A DNA stretch of 64,000 nt from Algoriphagus sp. (GTDB lineage Bacteria; Bacteroidota; Bacteroidia; Cytophagales; Cyclobacteriaceae). Numbering within the stretch: the first letter of the stretch is position 1; every line of letters starts with the position of its first letter. Under the pieces are notes generated by a model, which searched no databases, had not been told where the DNA came from, and worked only from the letters and a program-made list of their open reading frames with translations. Shown here piece after piece: positions 18,450 through 27,040 of this stretch. The DNA is taken from contig NZ_JAMWZB010000012.1 in NCBI RefSeq assembly GCF_024305035.1, forward strand, positions 62,001 through 126,000, given 5' to 3'. The translations under genes and the position numbers were made by a program.

Positions 18450-18486
18450 ACTCAGCCATTTCACAGTGAAGTGGCTGAGTTTCTTA
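18450..18486 (+). terminator. Hairpin between susD and the downstream genes (possible attenuating terminator)
   Basis: ACTCAGCCA pairs perfectly with TGGCTGAGT, and the stem extends inward through TTCAC/GTGAA, followed by a short interrupted T tract (TTTCTTA). It sits directly after susD and before the VCBS gene in an otherwise tightly packed cluster, so it probably lets susCD be expressed more strongly than the genes behind it. The T tract is weak, so termination is likely partial. Confidence 0.55.
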
Positions 18487-18494
18487 ATTTCCAA

Positions 18495-21400
18495 ATGCGT
18501 AGAATTACCTTCTCTTTTTATTTTGCCTTGATTTTGCTTTTAATTTCCTGCCAAAAGAATGCTTCGGAAATAAAAAGCAGCCCAGAAGCTAGCCCAAAAC
18601 CCCTTTTTGAGCTTCTCGAGCCAGGCGTTTCTGGAGTGAACTTTACTAATCGAATTGAAGAATCTTTGAATCTCAATGTACTCATGTATGAATACCTCTA
18701 TAATGGGGCAGGGGTAGCTGTAGGAGATCTTAATGGGGACGGCTTGGACGATCTTTATTTTTCCGCCAATGTCAGTGGACCAAAACTATACCTCAATCAG
18801 GGAAATTTGATTTTTAAAGACATCACGGAAACGGCAAAAGTTCAAGGAATCCCGGGCCCATGGAATACTGGGGTGGTTTTTGCAGATGTCAATGGGGATG
18901 GTTTATTAGATATTTACCAGTGTCGATCGGGGGCACTGCCTCCGGGAAAGCGAAAAAATCTACTTTTCATCAATCAAGGTTCCGATGAAACCGGCACTCC
19001 AATATTTGAAGAAAAAGGAGCTGAATTTGGAATAGACTCCAGCTCTCCCAGTACTTCGGCAAGCTTTTTTGATTTTGATCGGGATGGAGATTTGGATCTT
19101 TTTTTACTAAATCATAACACACGTTCCATCCAAAATCAGGACGTTTCACGGACGATGAAGCTTTTAAAAGAAAAGAATGAAGCGGGATCGCAGCTTTTCG
19201 AAAACCGAAATGGAGTTTTTGTTGAAATCACAACAGAGGCAGGGATTTCCAGTTCTGTTTTTTCCTACGGTTTGGGCATTTCAACAGCCGATATCAATAA
19301 GGATGGGTGGCCTGATATTTACATCGGAAATGATTATGCCATGCCTGATTACCTTTACATCAACCAAAAGGACGGCACCTTCAACGATGAGCTGAGCGAA
19401 AGACTCGGGCACATTTCCAACTTTTCCATGGGCAATGACATCGCCGATATCAACAACGACGGACTGCCGGATATTTTTACACTAGACATGCTGCCAGAGG
19501 ATAATTATCGCCAAAAACTTCTGTTGGCTCCTGACAACTACGAGGTCTTTCAGCTAAACCTTGATAAAGGCTGGCATCATCAGTACATGAGAAATATGTT
19601 ACATGTCAACGATGGCACGGGGAAATTTCAAGAAGTTGGTCAATTTTCTGGTCTTTCCAATACTGATTGGAGCTGGGCAGCGTTATTTGCTGATTTTGAC
19701 AATGATGGTTGGAAGGACCTCTTTGTCAGCAATGGGTATTTGAGGGACTATAATAACCAGGATTTTTTGATGTACATGGAAAATTACGTGCAGACATCCG
19801 GAGGGAAACTCAAACGCGAAGATTTACTGGACCTGGTGAAAACCATGCCCTCGACTGGACTTTCCAATTACATCTTTCAAAATCAACAAGATCTGCAATT
19901 TGAAAATAAAACCGGGGAGTGGGGATTCGATATTCCACTCACCAGCAATGGAGCTGCGTATTCGGACCTAGACAATGACGGAGACCTAGACTTGATCGTA
20001 AATAACATTAATTCCCCAGCTTCTATTTTTGAAAATAAGAGCAATGAGCTCCAAGCCCAAAACTATCTCAAAATCAAACTGCTTGGAGAGAATAAAAATA
20101 CCTTTGCCCTAGGCACTCAAGTTAGCGCCTATTCAGGTCATGAGGTCCAGTATCTGGAGCAAAATCCTTACAGGGGTTTTCAGTCCTCTGTTAGTCCTGT
20201 TTTACATTTGGGTTTGGGCGAGGAGAGTTCCATTGACTCGCTGGTGATATCCTGGCCTGAGGGTAGCGTTAAAATTCTTCGATCAGTTTCTGCCAATCAG
20301 ACCTTAGAAATCGATCCAACTACCGGAGAAGAGTATAAAAGGGAATCCCCTAAAAAACGATCGATTTTATCCAAGCAATTTGAGGTTCACCTCAAAAAGG
20401 GAATTCAGTCTAATGATTTTAAAAGACAGCCGATGCTTTTGCATCCCATTTCCAATCAGCAGCAAGCTTGGACGATGGCTGATTTTGACCAAGACGGTCA
20501 TCCCGATTTATTCGTCGGAGGAGAACGAGGCGTTTCAGGGGGGATTATCTATCACCTGACCAGTTTCCAGTCCAAAGCCCTCGATTCTGCTTCCTTTGAG
20601 AGAGAATCCCCTGCCGAAGATAGCCATGCAGTGGCTTTTGATGCCAATGGAGATGGAAAAACGGATCTTTTGGTAGCCGGTGGTGGTCTGCACCAATTTC
20701 AATCCGGGGCTAAGGAGTGGGAACCTCGACTTTACCTCAATGAAGGAAACAGGCGATTTATGCGAGTTGAAAATGCATTCCAAGGATTTTCCTGTCCAGT
20801 GAGTACCATTCTCACTTATGATTTTAATGGTGATGGAGCTGAGGATGTCCTTTTGGCTTCGCGGGTCACGCCGGACCAATATCCTTTATCCTCTGGAGCC
20901 CAGATTTGGATCAATGACCGTGCAGGGAAGTTTACCGAAGAAACCCAAAAGTATGCTCCCGAATTATTCGAGTTGGGAATGATTACCGATGCAAAGTTTG
21001 TGGATTTGGACCAGAATGGCTCCGATGAATTAATTCTTGTCGGGGAGGCAATGCCCATTTCTATTTTTGAAAATCAGGGTAAACTCTGGGAAGAAGCTAC
21101 TGAGCGGTACTTTGAAACTCCACTAATTGGTTTTTGGAATCATATCCAATCTGCAGACTGGGATCAAAACGGAAACATGGAATTGATTGTCGGAAATCTT
21201 GGGAGAAATACCCAACTCCGAGCTTCAAATGAAAATCCTATGGAGTTGATTTTCAAGGATTTCGATGAAAATGGATCGATGGATGCGGTATATGGGTTTC
21301 CGGTTCAGGGAGAAATTTATCCTTTGGTCAGCCGAGGTGAATTACTGAGTCAAATGCCGCTGTTGAAAAAACGCTACTTGGATTTCAAAAGTTATGCTTC

Positions 21401-21833
21401 CCTAAAATTTGAAGATCTCTTTTCCCAATCCGAGCGATCAGATGCGGAAATAATCCAAATCAACGAACTGGAAACCGTTTATCTGAGAATCAACAGTTTA
21501 GGAAAATTTGAAAAAAAACCATTACCCCAAGAGGTACAGTTCAGTCCTGTCTTTGCCTCTCATGCCATGGATTTGAATGATGATGGAAATCTTGACCTGA
21601 TTCTCGGAGGAAATATGGATTTTGGTAAAATTAGTCTCGGAAAATATGATGCTTCCAGAGGATTGATTTTGCTTGGTGATGGAACAGGAAAGTTTCAAGC
21701 ACTTAGTCCAGAACAATCGGGAATCTCTGTGCTAGGAGATACTCGTGGAATTACCAAAACCGAGGATTATCTGATCTGGATCGAAAAAAGCAAAGCCGTT
21801 CATTTTTATAAGCAAAATCTAACACCCAACTGA
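18495..21833 (+). CDS. VCBS/FG-GAP repeat lipoprotein with ASPIC/UnbV domain (CRTAC-like)
   Basis: A 1112-residue exported lipoprotein (lipobox LLLISC, Cys19; this ATG is chosen because it gives a proper signal peptide, eight codons after an in-frame Met). It contains many FG-GAP/VCBS blades with Ca-binding DxNxDGxxD loops, for example DLNGDGLDDLYF, DVNGDGLLDIY, DFDRDGDLDLFL and DLDNDGDLDLIV, forming beta-propellers; an ASPIC/UnbV block lies around residues 520-620 (ALGTQVSAYSG, YRGFQSSVSP, LGLGEESSIDSLVISWPEG). Such proteins often sit beside SusCD in Cytophagales and are thought to bind glycans or other surface ligands; no catalytic role is known. It is followed 9 nt later by the FGE-fold gene. 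Confidence 0.9.
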   Translation: MRRITFSFYFALILLLISCQKNASEIKSSPEASPKPLFELLEPGVSGVNFTNRIEESLNLNVLMYEYLYNGAGVAVGDLNGDGLDDLYFSANVSGPKLYLNQGNLIFKDITETAKVQGIPGPWNTGVVFADVNGDGLLDIYQCRSGALPPGKRKNLLFINQGSDETGTPIFEEKGAEFGIDSSSPSTSASFFDFDRDGDLDLFLLNHNTRSIQNQDVSRTMKLLKEKNEAGSQLFENRNGVFVEITTEAGISSSVFSYGLGISTADINKDGWPDIYIGNDYAMPDYLYINQKDGTFNDELSERLGHISNFSMGNDIADINNDGLPDIFTLDMLPEDNYRQKLLLAPDNYEVFQLNLDKGWHHQYMRNMLHVNDGTGKFQEVGQFSGLSNTDWSWAALFADFDNDGWKDLFVSNGYLRDYNNQDFLMYMENYVQTSGGKLKREDLLDLVKTMPSTGLSNYIFQNQQDLQFENKTGEWGFDIPLTSNGAAYSDLDNDGDLDLIVNNINSPASIFENKSNELQAQNYLKIKLLGENKNTFALGTQVSAYSGHEVQYLEQNPYRGFQSSVSPVLHLGLGEESSIDSLVISWPEGSVKILRSVSANQTLEIDPTTGEEYKRESPKKRSILSKQFEVHLKKGIQSNDFKRQPMLLHPISNQQQAWTMADFDQDGHPDLFVGGERGVSGGIIYHLTSFQSKALDSASFERESPAEDSHAVAFDANGDGKTDLLVAGGGLHQFQSGAKEWEPRLYLNEGNRRFMRVENAFQGFSCPVSTILTYDFNGDGAEDVLLASRVTPDQYPLSSGAQIWINDRAGKFTEETQKYAPELFELGMITDAKFVDLDQNGSDELILVGEAMPISIFENQGKLWEEATERYFETPLIGFWNHIQSADWDQNGNMELIVGNLGRNTQLRASNENPMELIFKDFDENGSMDAVYGFPVQGEIYPLVSRGELLSQMPLLKKRYLDFKSYASLKFEDLFSQSERSDAEIIQINELETVYLRINSLGKFEKKPLPQEVQFSPVFASHAMDLNDDGNLDLILGGNMDFGKISLGKYDASRGLILLGDGTGKFQALSPEQSGISVLGDTRGITKTEDYLIWIEKSKAVHFYKQNLTPN

Positions 21834-21842
21834 TAAACTCAA

Positions 21843-22799
21843 ATGATTAAAAAGACTGTATTTCTTTTATTCTTTACGCTTGCCGCTAGGTATTGGGAGG
21901 ATTCCAATTTTGAGCCCTATACTCAACAAATTCCAGGAACCGAGGTGCAATTTGATTTGGTTCCTATTCCAGAGGGAAGTTTTCTTATGGGTTCGGATGA
22001 AAGTCCATTTGAAGACGAGAAGCCAACCCATGCGGTAAAAATCGACGCATTTTGGATGGGTACCCATGAAATCACCTGGGATATTTTTGAGCTTTTCCTA
22101 GACAAAAATTATGAACTTGCCCTTACCGAAGAACCGATTAGTGAATTGGTGGATGGCTTAACCCGGCCCAGTATTCCCTATTTGGATATGACTTTTGGAA
22201 TGGGAAAGGAAGCAAAACCTGCTGTGGGCATGACCCAATACGGAGCGATTCAATTTTGCCATTGGTTGTATTTGAAAACAGGGATTTTTTACCGGCTCCC
22301 TACCGAAGCCGAATGGGAATATGCCGCTAAAGCAGGATCTGAGACCCAATATTTTTATGGAGATGATCCGGAGCTTCTGGGTGAATATGCTTGGACGGCA
22401 GAAAACTCACCGGAATCCACTCAAAAAGTGGGACAGAAAAAACCCAATCCTTGGGGGCTTTATGACATTTACGGGAATGTCATGGAATGGACATCGGATC
22501 AATATGATCCAAATTTTTACCAAAACTCTCCCAAAGAAAATCCAGCAAATCCTGCCGAGAAACTTTATCCCCGTGTGATACGGGGAGGGAGTTTTAAACA
22601 TAATTCCGAAGAAATCAGCTCCACTAAACGGTACGTCAGTGATCCAAAATGGAAGCAAATTGATCCTCAGATTCCCAAAAGTCAATGGTGGTTTCCTGAG
22701 GCGCCTTTTTTGGGTTTGCGGGTAGTCAGACCGCTCATCCCTCCAAGTCCAGAAGAAATTCAAGCCTATTATACTCAGGCACCTATATCCGATTATTAA
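21843..22799 (+). CDS. Formylglycine-generating-enzyme (SUMF1) fold protein, exported
   Basis: A 318-residue protein with an FGE-sulfatase domain from about residue 40 to 305: VPIPEGSFLMGSDES, WMGTHEITWDIFELFL, RLPTEAEWEYAAKAG, NPWGLYDIYGNVMEW and RVIRGGSF are all canonical. It lacks the paired active-site cysteines expected near the C-terminus of true formylglycine-generating enzymes (the region reads PFLGLRVVRP), so it is more likely a structural or ligand-binding member. The N-terminal hydrophobic segment ends LAAR, where a lipoprotein would normally have LAAC, so lipidation may be lost. No sulfatase is in the window. Co-transcribed with its neighbours (9 and 17 nt gaps). Confidence 0.87.
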   Translation: MIKKTVFLLFFTLAARYWEDSNFEPYTQQIPGTEVQFDLVPIPEGSFLMGSDESPFEDEKPTHAVKIDAFWMGTHEITWDIFELFLDKNYELALTEEPISELVDGLTRPSIPYLDMTFGMGKEAKPAVGMTQYGAIQFCHWLYLKTGIFYRLPTEAEWEYAAKAGSETQYFYGDDPELLGEYAWTAENSPESTQKVGQKKPNPWGLYDIYGNVMEWTSDQYDPNFYQNSPKENPANPAEKLYPRVIRGGSFKHNSEEISSTKRYVSDPKWKQIDPQIPKSQWWFPEAPFLGLRVVRPLIPPSPEEIQAYYTQAPISDY

Positions 22800-22816
22800 C
22801 CTAAAATAACCTTGCC

Positions 22817-24130
22817 ATGAAAAATCAAAACACCAGAAGAGATTTTATTAAAACATCTGCTTTGGTCACAGGAGGTGTTCTCGCCTCTCCATTTGTCCTT
22901 CCAGGGGCGTATGCTGCTACTGAAAACCACCTCAAACTTGCCGTTATTGGTTGTGGAGGAAGAGGTACCGGTGCGGTATTCCAAGCTTTGGAAACCGGTC
23001 ATCCCATCAAGCTGGTGGCCATGGCGGATGCATTCCGTGATCGGTTGGACACTAGTCTAAAGCCGATGTTGGACAAGTATGGCACAGAAAAAATCGATGT
23101 TCCCGAAGAGCGAAAATTTGTGGGGTTCGATGCTTACAAACATGCGATTGCGGAAGCTGATGTCGTAATTTTGGCTTCTCCTCCAGGATTTAGACCTTCC
23201 CATTTTGAAGAGGCTGTGAAGCAGGGGAAGCAGATTTTTATGGAAAAACCCGTGGCGACTGATGCCGCAGGGATACGAAAAGTATTGGCCTCAGCTGAAG
23301 AAGCTAAAGCGAAAAAACTCAATGTGGTCGTAGGCTTGCAGCGCCACTATCAAAACAATTACCGGGAAACCATCAAGCGGATTCATGATGGTGCCGTAGG
23401 AGATATTGTAGGGGGTCAGGTCTATTGGAATGACGGAGGTGTATGGGTACGTGAACGGCAACCGGGACAAAGCGAAATGGAATATCAAATGCGAAATTGG
23501 TATTATTTCAATTGGCTCTGCGGAGATCATATTACCGAGCAGCACGTACACAATATTGACATTGCCAACTGGGTCAAGCAGTCCTATCCAGTCAAAGCAG
23601 AAGGCACCGGAGGTCGTGCGGTTCGTACAGGAAAAGATCATGGAGAAATCTTTGATCACCATGTGCTTACCTTTACTTATGAAGACGGGTCAGTGATTCA
23701 CAGTGAGTGTCGGCATTTCCCTGGAGCTGCCAACCGGGTAGATGAATCTTTCCAAGGAACCAAAGGGAAAGTTTATCTCAGTGCCGGAAACCATGGGGTC
23801 TTGACAGATTGGAAGGGAAATTCAATTTATACCCATGATCGAGAAAACAATCCAAACCCCTATCAGCAAGAGCATGATGAGCTTTGGGCAGCAATCGTCA
23901 AGGGGGAATACAAATTTGCCGACGCTGAAAATGCCGCCAAAAGTACAATGACCTCCATCATGGGTAGATATGCTACTTACTCTGGTAAGGTGATGACTTG
24001 GGATGAAGCGTTGAATGGAACGGTGGATTTATTCCCAGAGGAACTTTCCTGGGATGCGCTGCCAAAAATCCTTCCCGGAGATGATGGCTATTATCCACAT
24101 GCAGTACCTGGTAAAACCAAAGTGATTTAA
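22817..24130 (+). CDS. Tat-exported Gfo/Idh/MocA-family oxidoreductase
   Basis: A 437-residue NAD(P)-dependent sugar oxidoreductase homologous to glucose-fructose oxidoreductase. The N-terminus has a twin-arginine signal (TRRDFIK, Arg7-Arg8, then a hydrophobic stretch ending GAYA), so the enzyme folds with its cofactor in the cytoplasm and is exported to the periplasm. The Rossmann motif VIGCGGRGTG is near residue 43 and the family's EKP motif (FMEKPVATD) near residue 142. It probably oxidises or reduces a ring hydroxyl of a sugar or cyclitol, with the bound nucleotide recycling in the site. It is 3 nt from the next gene, also Tat-exported, so the two enzymes likely act in sequence on one substrate. 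Confidence 0.93.
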   Translation: MKNQNTRRDFIKTSALVTGGVLASPFVLPGAYAATENHLKLAVIGCGGRGTGAVFQALETGHPIKLVAMADAFRDRLDTSLKPMLDKYGTEKIDVPEERKFVGFDAYKHAIAEADVVILASPPGFRPSHFEEAVKQGKQIFMEKPVATDAAGIRKVLASAEEAKAKKLNVVVGLQRHYQNNYRETIKRIHDGAVGDIVGGQVYWNDGGVWVRERQPGQSEMEYQMRNWYYFNWLCGDHITEQHVHNIDIANWVKQSYPVKAEGTGGRAVRTGKDHGEIFDHHVLTFTYEDGSVIHSECRHFPGAANRVDESFQGTKGKVYLSAGNHGVLTDWKGNSIYTHDRENNPNPYQQEHDELWAAIVKGEYKFADAENAAKSTMTSIMGRYATYSGKVMTWDEALNGTVDLFPEELSWDALPKILPGDDGYYPHAVPGKTKVI

Positions 24131-24133
24131 GCC

Positions 24134-25045
24134 ATGGAAAGACGAGGATTTATCAAAAAATTGGGCTTGGGAAGTACAGTTTTAAGCCTTTCTGGAGGCT
24201 TAAGTATGGGTGCCTTGGCTAAAAATCAGAAAGCCGCCACGTTCAACATGGATTTTGCGCCGCATTTTGGAATGTTTCGAAATTCTGCCCCGGGAGGAAT
24301 TGAGGATGAATTACGATTCATGGCCGATCAGGGTTTTCGCTCGCTGGAAGATAATGGTCTTCTCGGTAGGTCGGTGGCGGATCAGGAAATGATCGGAAAA
24401 TTACTTTCTGAGTTAAACATGCGCATGGGGGTTTTTGTCATTGACGGTGGAGATAACTGGAAGGTATCCTTGGCTACTGGAAAGCAAGAGTTTTTGGATA
24501 CCTTTTTGGCAACTTGTCGAAAATCCGTTGAAGTTGCCAAGCGGGTCAATGCCAAATGGATGACGGTTGTGCCCGGATATTTTGAGCGAAATCTTCCTCT
24601 TGGTATTCAAACCGCCAATGTTGTGGAGGCGCTCAAAAGAGGCTCTGAAATCCTTGAGCCCCATGGGTTGACGATGGTATTGGAGCCTCTGAGTGATAAT
24701 CCTGACCTCTTCCTTCGTCATGCAGATCAAACATTTATGATCTGTAAAGCGGTGGATAGTCCAGCATGTAAGATTCTATACGATGTTTATCATATGCAGC
24801 GAAACGAAGGCAACCTCATTGCCACGATGGAGAAAACCTGGGATGAGATTGCTTACATCCAAATTGGAGATAATCCGGGCCGAAAGGAACCAGGTACTGG
24901 AGAAATTCATTATGGAAATGTCTTTAAGTATATTCATGAAAAGGGGTTTGATGGAATCCTTGGGATGGAGCATGGCAATGCCTTTCCTGGAAAAGAAGGG
25001 GAAGAAGCCTTGATTGAAGCGTATCGAAAAGTGGATATTTCCTAA
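24134..25045 (+). CDS. Tat-exported sugar phosphate isomerase/epimerase-like TIM barrel (AP-endonuclease-2 fold)
   Basis: A 303-residue protein with a twin-arginine signal (ERRGFIKKLG, Arg3-Arg4) and a xylose-isomerase-like TIM barrel resembling hydroxypyruvate isomerase. Candidate metal/acid residues are seen in VLEPLSD (about residue 187), YDVYHMQ (about 216), IQIGDNPGRKEPGTG and the C-terminal GMEHGN. The family includes isomerases, epimerases and 3-keto-sugar processing enzymes, so the exact reaction is open. Periplasmic pairing with the Gfo/Idh/MocA protein 3 nt upstream suggests oxidation followed by isomerisation or cleavage of a sugar taken up or displayed by the SusCD system. Confidence 0.88.
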   Translation: MERRGFIKKLGLGSTVLSLSGGLSMGALAKNQKAATFNMDFAPHFGMFRNSAPGGIEDELRFMADQGFRSLEDNGLLGRSVADQEMIGKLLSELNMRMGVFVIDGGDNWKVSLATGKQEFLDTFLATCRKSVEVAKRVNAKWMTVVPGYFERNLPLGIQTANVVEALKRGSEILEPHGLTMVLEPLSDNPDLFLRHADQTFMICKAVDSPACKILYDVYHMQRNEGNLIATMEKTWDEIAYIQIGDNPGRKEPGTGEIHYGNVFKYIHEKGFDGILGMEHGNAFPGKEGEEALIEAYRKVDIS

Positions 25046-25055
25046 AAAAATTACT

Positions 25056-26093
25056 ATGTTGAAAAAAAGTATCGGAGCGCTGTTGATTTCAACAGCGCTT
25101 TTTTCCTGCCAACCCAATTCAAAAGAAGTAGTTGTAAAAGAACCAAACGGCTGGGAAATTATGGATACTCCCGTAAAATCATCTTTACGGGGGCTCTCTG
25201 TGGTAACCGAAGATATCATTTGGGCAAGCGGGAGTGGAGGAGTTTGGCTTAAGTCCCTGGATGGTGGACAAACTTGGACTCACGGAATCATCGGCTCGTT
25301 GGATAGCGTGGATTTTAGATCCATTTACGCCTTTAATGCTGAAAAGGCGATTGCAGTTGCTGCCGGTCAGCCCGCCGTTATTTATAAAACTGAAGATGGA
25401 GGAGAAACATGGTCGAAAAAACACCAAGAACCGGAAGATGCATTTCTGGATGGAGTTAGTTTTGCTGATTTTAATCGAGGATATGTCTTTGGAGATCCGG
25501 TTGAAGGAAGGTGGACCATTTTGGAAACCAAAGATCAGGGAGAGTCTTGGAACTTGATTGACTCGCTTCCTTTAGCTGAATCGGGGGAAGCGGGTTTTGC
25601 TGCTAGTGCATCTTCACTTTTAGCACGAGGAGATGAGCTTTGGCTGGGAAGCGGAGGAACAGTGTCCAACCTTTATTATTCTCCCAATCGTGGAGGAACC
25701 TGGGAAAAGTATAAAAGCAATCTATCACAAGGGAATGCCTCGCAGGGGATTTTTTCATTGACCCAAGCTGGAAATGGCGAAATTATCGCAGTTGGAGGGG
25801 ATTATTCCCAAGAGGATGAAATCAAGGGTAATGCTGGATTATTTTTGATACCGGATCAGAAGTGGATTCAACCCTCCACCCCACCGGCTGGATACCGATC
25901 AGGAATTGCGTATTTTCCGCATTTTCATTGGGTCATTGCCACCGGACCATCGGGGAGTGATTTCTCTTCAGATGGAGGAAAAAATTGGACATCGTTTAGC
26001 TCAGAAGGTTTTCACGCAGTAAGCCGTGCGCATGCCGGCGGAGCAATTTGGGCCTCAGGTGCGGGAGGAAAAATCGGACGATTAACCTATTGA
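25056..26093 (+). CDS. YCF48-related beta-propeller lipoprotein
   Basis: A 345-residue lipoprotein (lipobox TALFSC, Cys18; the ATG at 25056 is the only one giving a clean signal peptide). The mature part has YCF48/BNR blades with SGSGGVWLKSLDGGQTW, YKTEDGGETW, ETKDQGESW and SDGGKNW. YCF48 itself is a photosystem II assembly factor, but the fold is common in non-phototrophs, where it is probably a ligand-binding propeller. Last gene of the susCD cluster. Notably, its signal-peptide codons contain a complete intrinsic-terminator structure (see the separate terminator entry), so expression may depend on translation starting as the hairpin is transcribed. Confidence 0.87.
   Translation: MLKKSIGALLISTALFSCQPNSKEVVVKEPNGWEIMDTPVKSSLRGLSVVTEDIIWASGSGGVWLKSLDGGQTWTHGIIGSLDSVDFRSIYAFNAEKAIAVAAGQPAVIYKTEDGGETWSKKHQEPEDAFLDGVSFADFNRGYVFGDPVEGRWTILETKDQGESWNLIDSLPLAESGEAGFAASASSLLARGDELWLGSGGTVSNLYYSPNRGGTWEKYKSNLSQGNASQGIFSLTQAGNGEIIAVGGDYSQEDEIKGNAGLFLIPDQKWIQPSTPPAGYRSGIAYFPHFHWVIATGPSGSDFSSDGGKNWTSFSSEGFHAVSRAHAGGAIWASGAGGKIGRLTY
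25076..25104 (+). terminator. Intrinsic terminator embedded in coding sequence of the YCF48 lipoprotein
   Basis: A perfect 10-bp stem AGCGCTGTTG / CAACAGCGCT with an ATTT loop followed by six Ts. It begins 21 nt after the ATG and encodes the hydrophobic core of the signal peptide. By structure it is as good as the free-standing terminators in this window, but it lies inside a gene; it may end most transcripts of the upstream cluster. Confidence 0.75.
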
Positions 26094-26255
26094 GAAAAAA
26101 CCTGGGTATTCTTTGCAAGAGGCCGTTAAAGACGATTTAAAATTTGAATTTTGGAAAAGAATCCACCCTTTTCAGCGTGCAGAAAGGCCTGAAGTATTAT
26201 ATTTAGGGACAAGTTTTTAAACTGCCCAGTTCAATCCTTCGAATAACTTAACACC

Positions 26256-26990
26256 ATGTTTGAAATTATTCCGTCTATTTGGCTCATCAATGGAAAATGC
26301 GTTCGCCTGAAAAGAGGTGATTTTACGACCGAAGAAGTGATTTCCAACAATCCCCTGTCTATTGCTCAGGAGTTTGAATCCATCGGTCTAAAACGACTCC
26401 ATTTGGTAGATTTGGATGGGGCTCGAAGAGGAGAGCCTAAAAATTATCATATTCTAGAAGCTATTGCCGGCTATACCGATTTATTGATTGATTTCACCGG
26501 GGGCATCACCACGGATGGAGACGTGATCAAATGTTTTGAGTTTGGTGCAAAAACGGTTACTATATCTTCGGCAGCGGCCAACCATCCAGAGCGATTCGGG
26601 CAATTTATCCTTTCCTACGGAAGGGAAAAAATTAACTTGGCTGCTGATAGTAATCCAGTAGATAATAAAATTAAAATCCGCGGTTGGTTAAAGAAAACCA
26701 GCATTGATTTATATGATCATATTGAGTTCTTCTACGAGAGAGGACTAAAATACCTCAAATGCTCTGATGTTAGTCGTGATGGAGTGATGGAAGGGCCTAA
26801 TTTAGAACTTTATAAAAAGATCATTGCTCGCTTCCCAAATATTCATGTAGCAGCTAGTGGAGGGGTGCGTGGAATTGATGATTTTAAAGCCCTCAAAGAT
26901 ATCGGGGTCAAAGCTTCCGTTTTTGGGAGGGCATACTACGAAGGAAAAATCACCTTGAAAGATCTTGAAAAATTCATATCGGAATCCTAA
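26256..26990 (+). CDS. HisA-like TIM-barrel protein with altered active site
   Basis: A 244-residue protein clearly homologous to HisA (ProFAR isomerase of histidine synthesis): GKCVRLKRGDF, HLVDLDGARRGEP, FTGGITTDGDV, IRGWLKKTS, DVSRDGVMEGPN and AASGGVRGIDD are all in order, including the two phosphate-binding Gly loops. The general-base Asp of the first strand (PAIDL in HisA) is replaced: residues 6-10 read PSIWL, with Trp at position 9. The second acid (AADS) and the DxSRDG block are kept. It stands alone, away from any his operon, and is followed by its own terminator. It is therefore probably a paralogue with a changed or lost activity rather than the pathway enzyme, although annotation pipelines would name it hisA. 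Confidence 0.8.
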   Translation: MFEIIPSIWLINGKCVRLKRGDFTTEEVISNNPLSIAQEFESIGLKRLHLVDLDGARRGEPKNYHILEAIAGYTDLLIDFTGGITTDGDVIKCFEFGAKTVTISSAAANHPERFGQFILSYGREKINLAADSNPVDNKIKIRGWLKKTSIDLYDHIEFFYERGLKYLKCSDVSRDGVMEGPNLELYKKIIARFPNIHVAASGGVRGIDDFKALKDIGVKASVFGRAYYEGKITLKDLEKFISES

Positions 26991-27020
26991 AAAAAAGAGA
27001 CTCAAACGAGTCTCTTTTTT
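26990..27020. terminator. Bidirectional terminator between the HisA-like gene and the convergent hypothetical gene
   Basis: AGAGACTC and GAGTCTCT pair around an AAAC loop, with an A run on the left and a six-T run on the right, so it can stop transcription from both convergent genes. Confidence 0.9.
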
Positions 27021-27040
27021 AGCTATTAAGAAAACACAAA

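Noticed and set aside
21843..22799. True sulfatase-activating formylglycine-generating enzyme
   Set aside because: The active-site cysteine pair is missing and no sulfatase gene is in the window.
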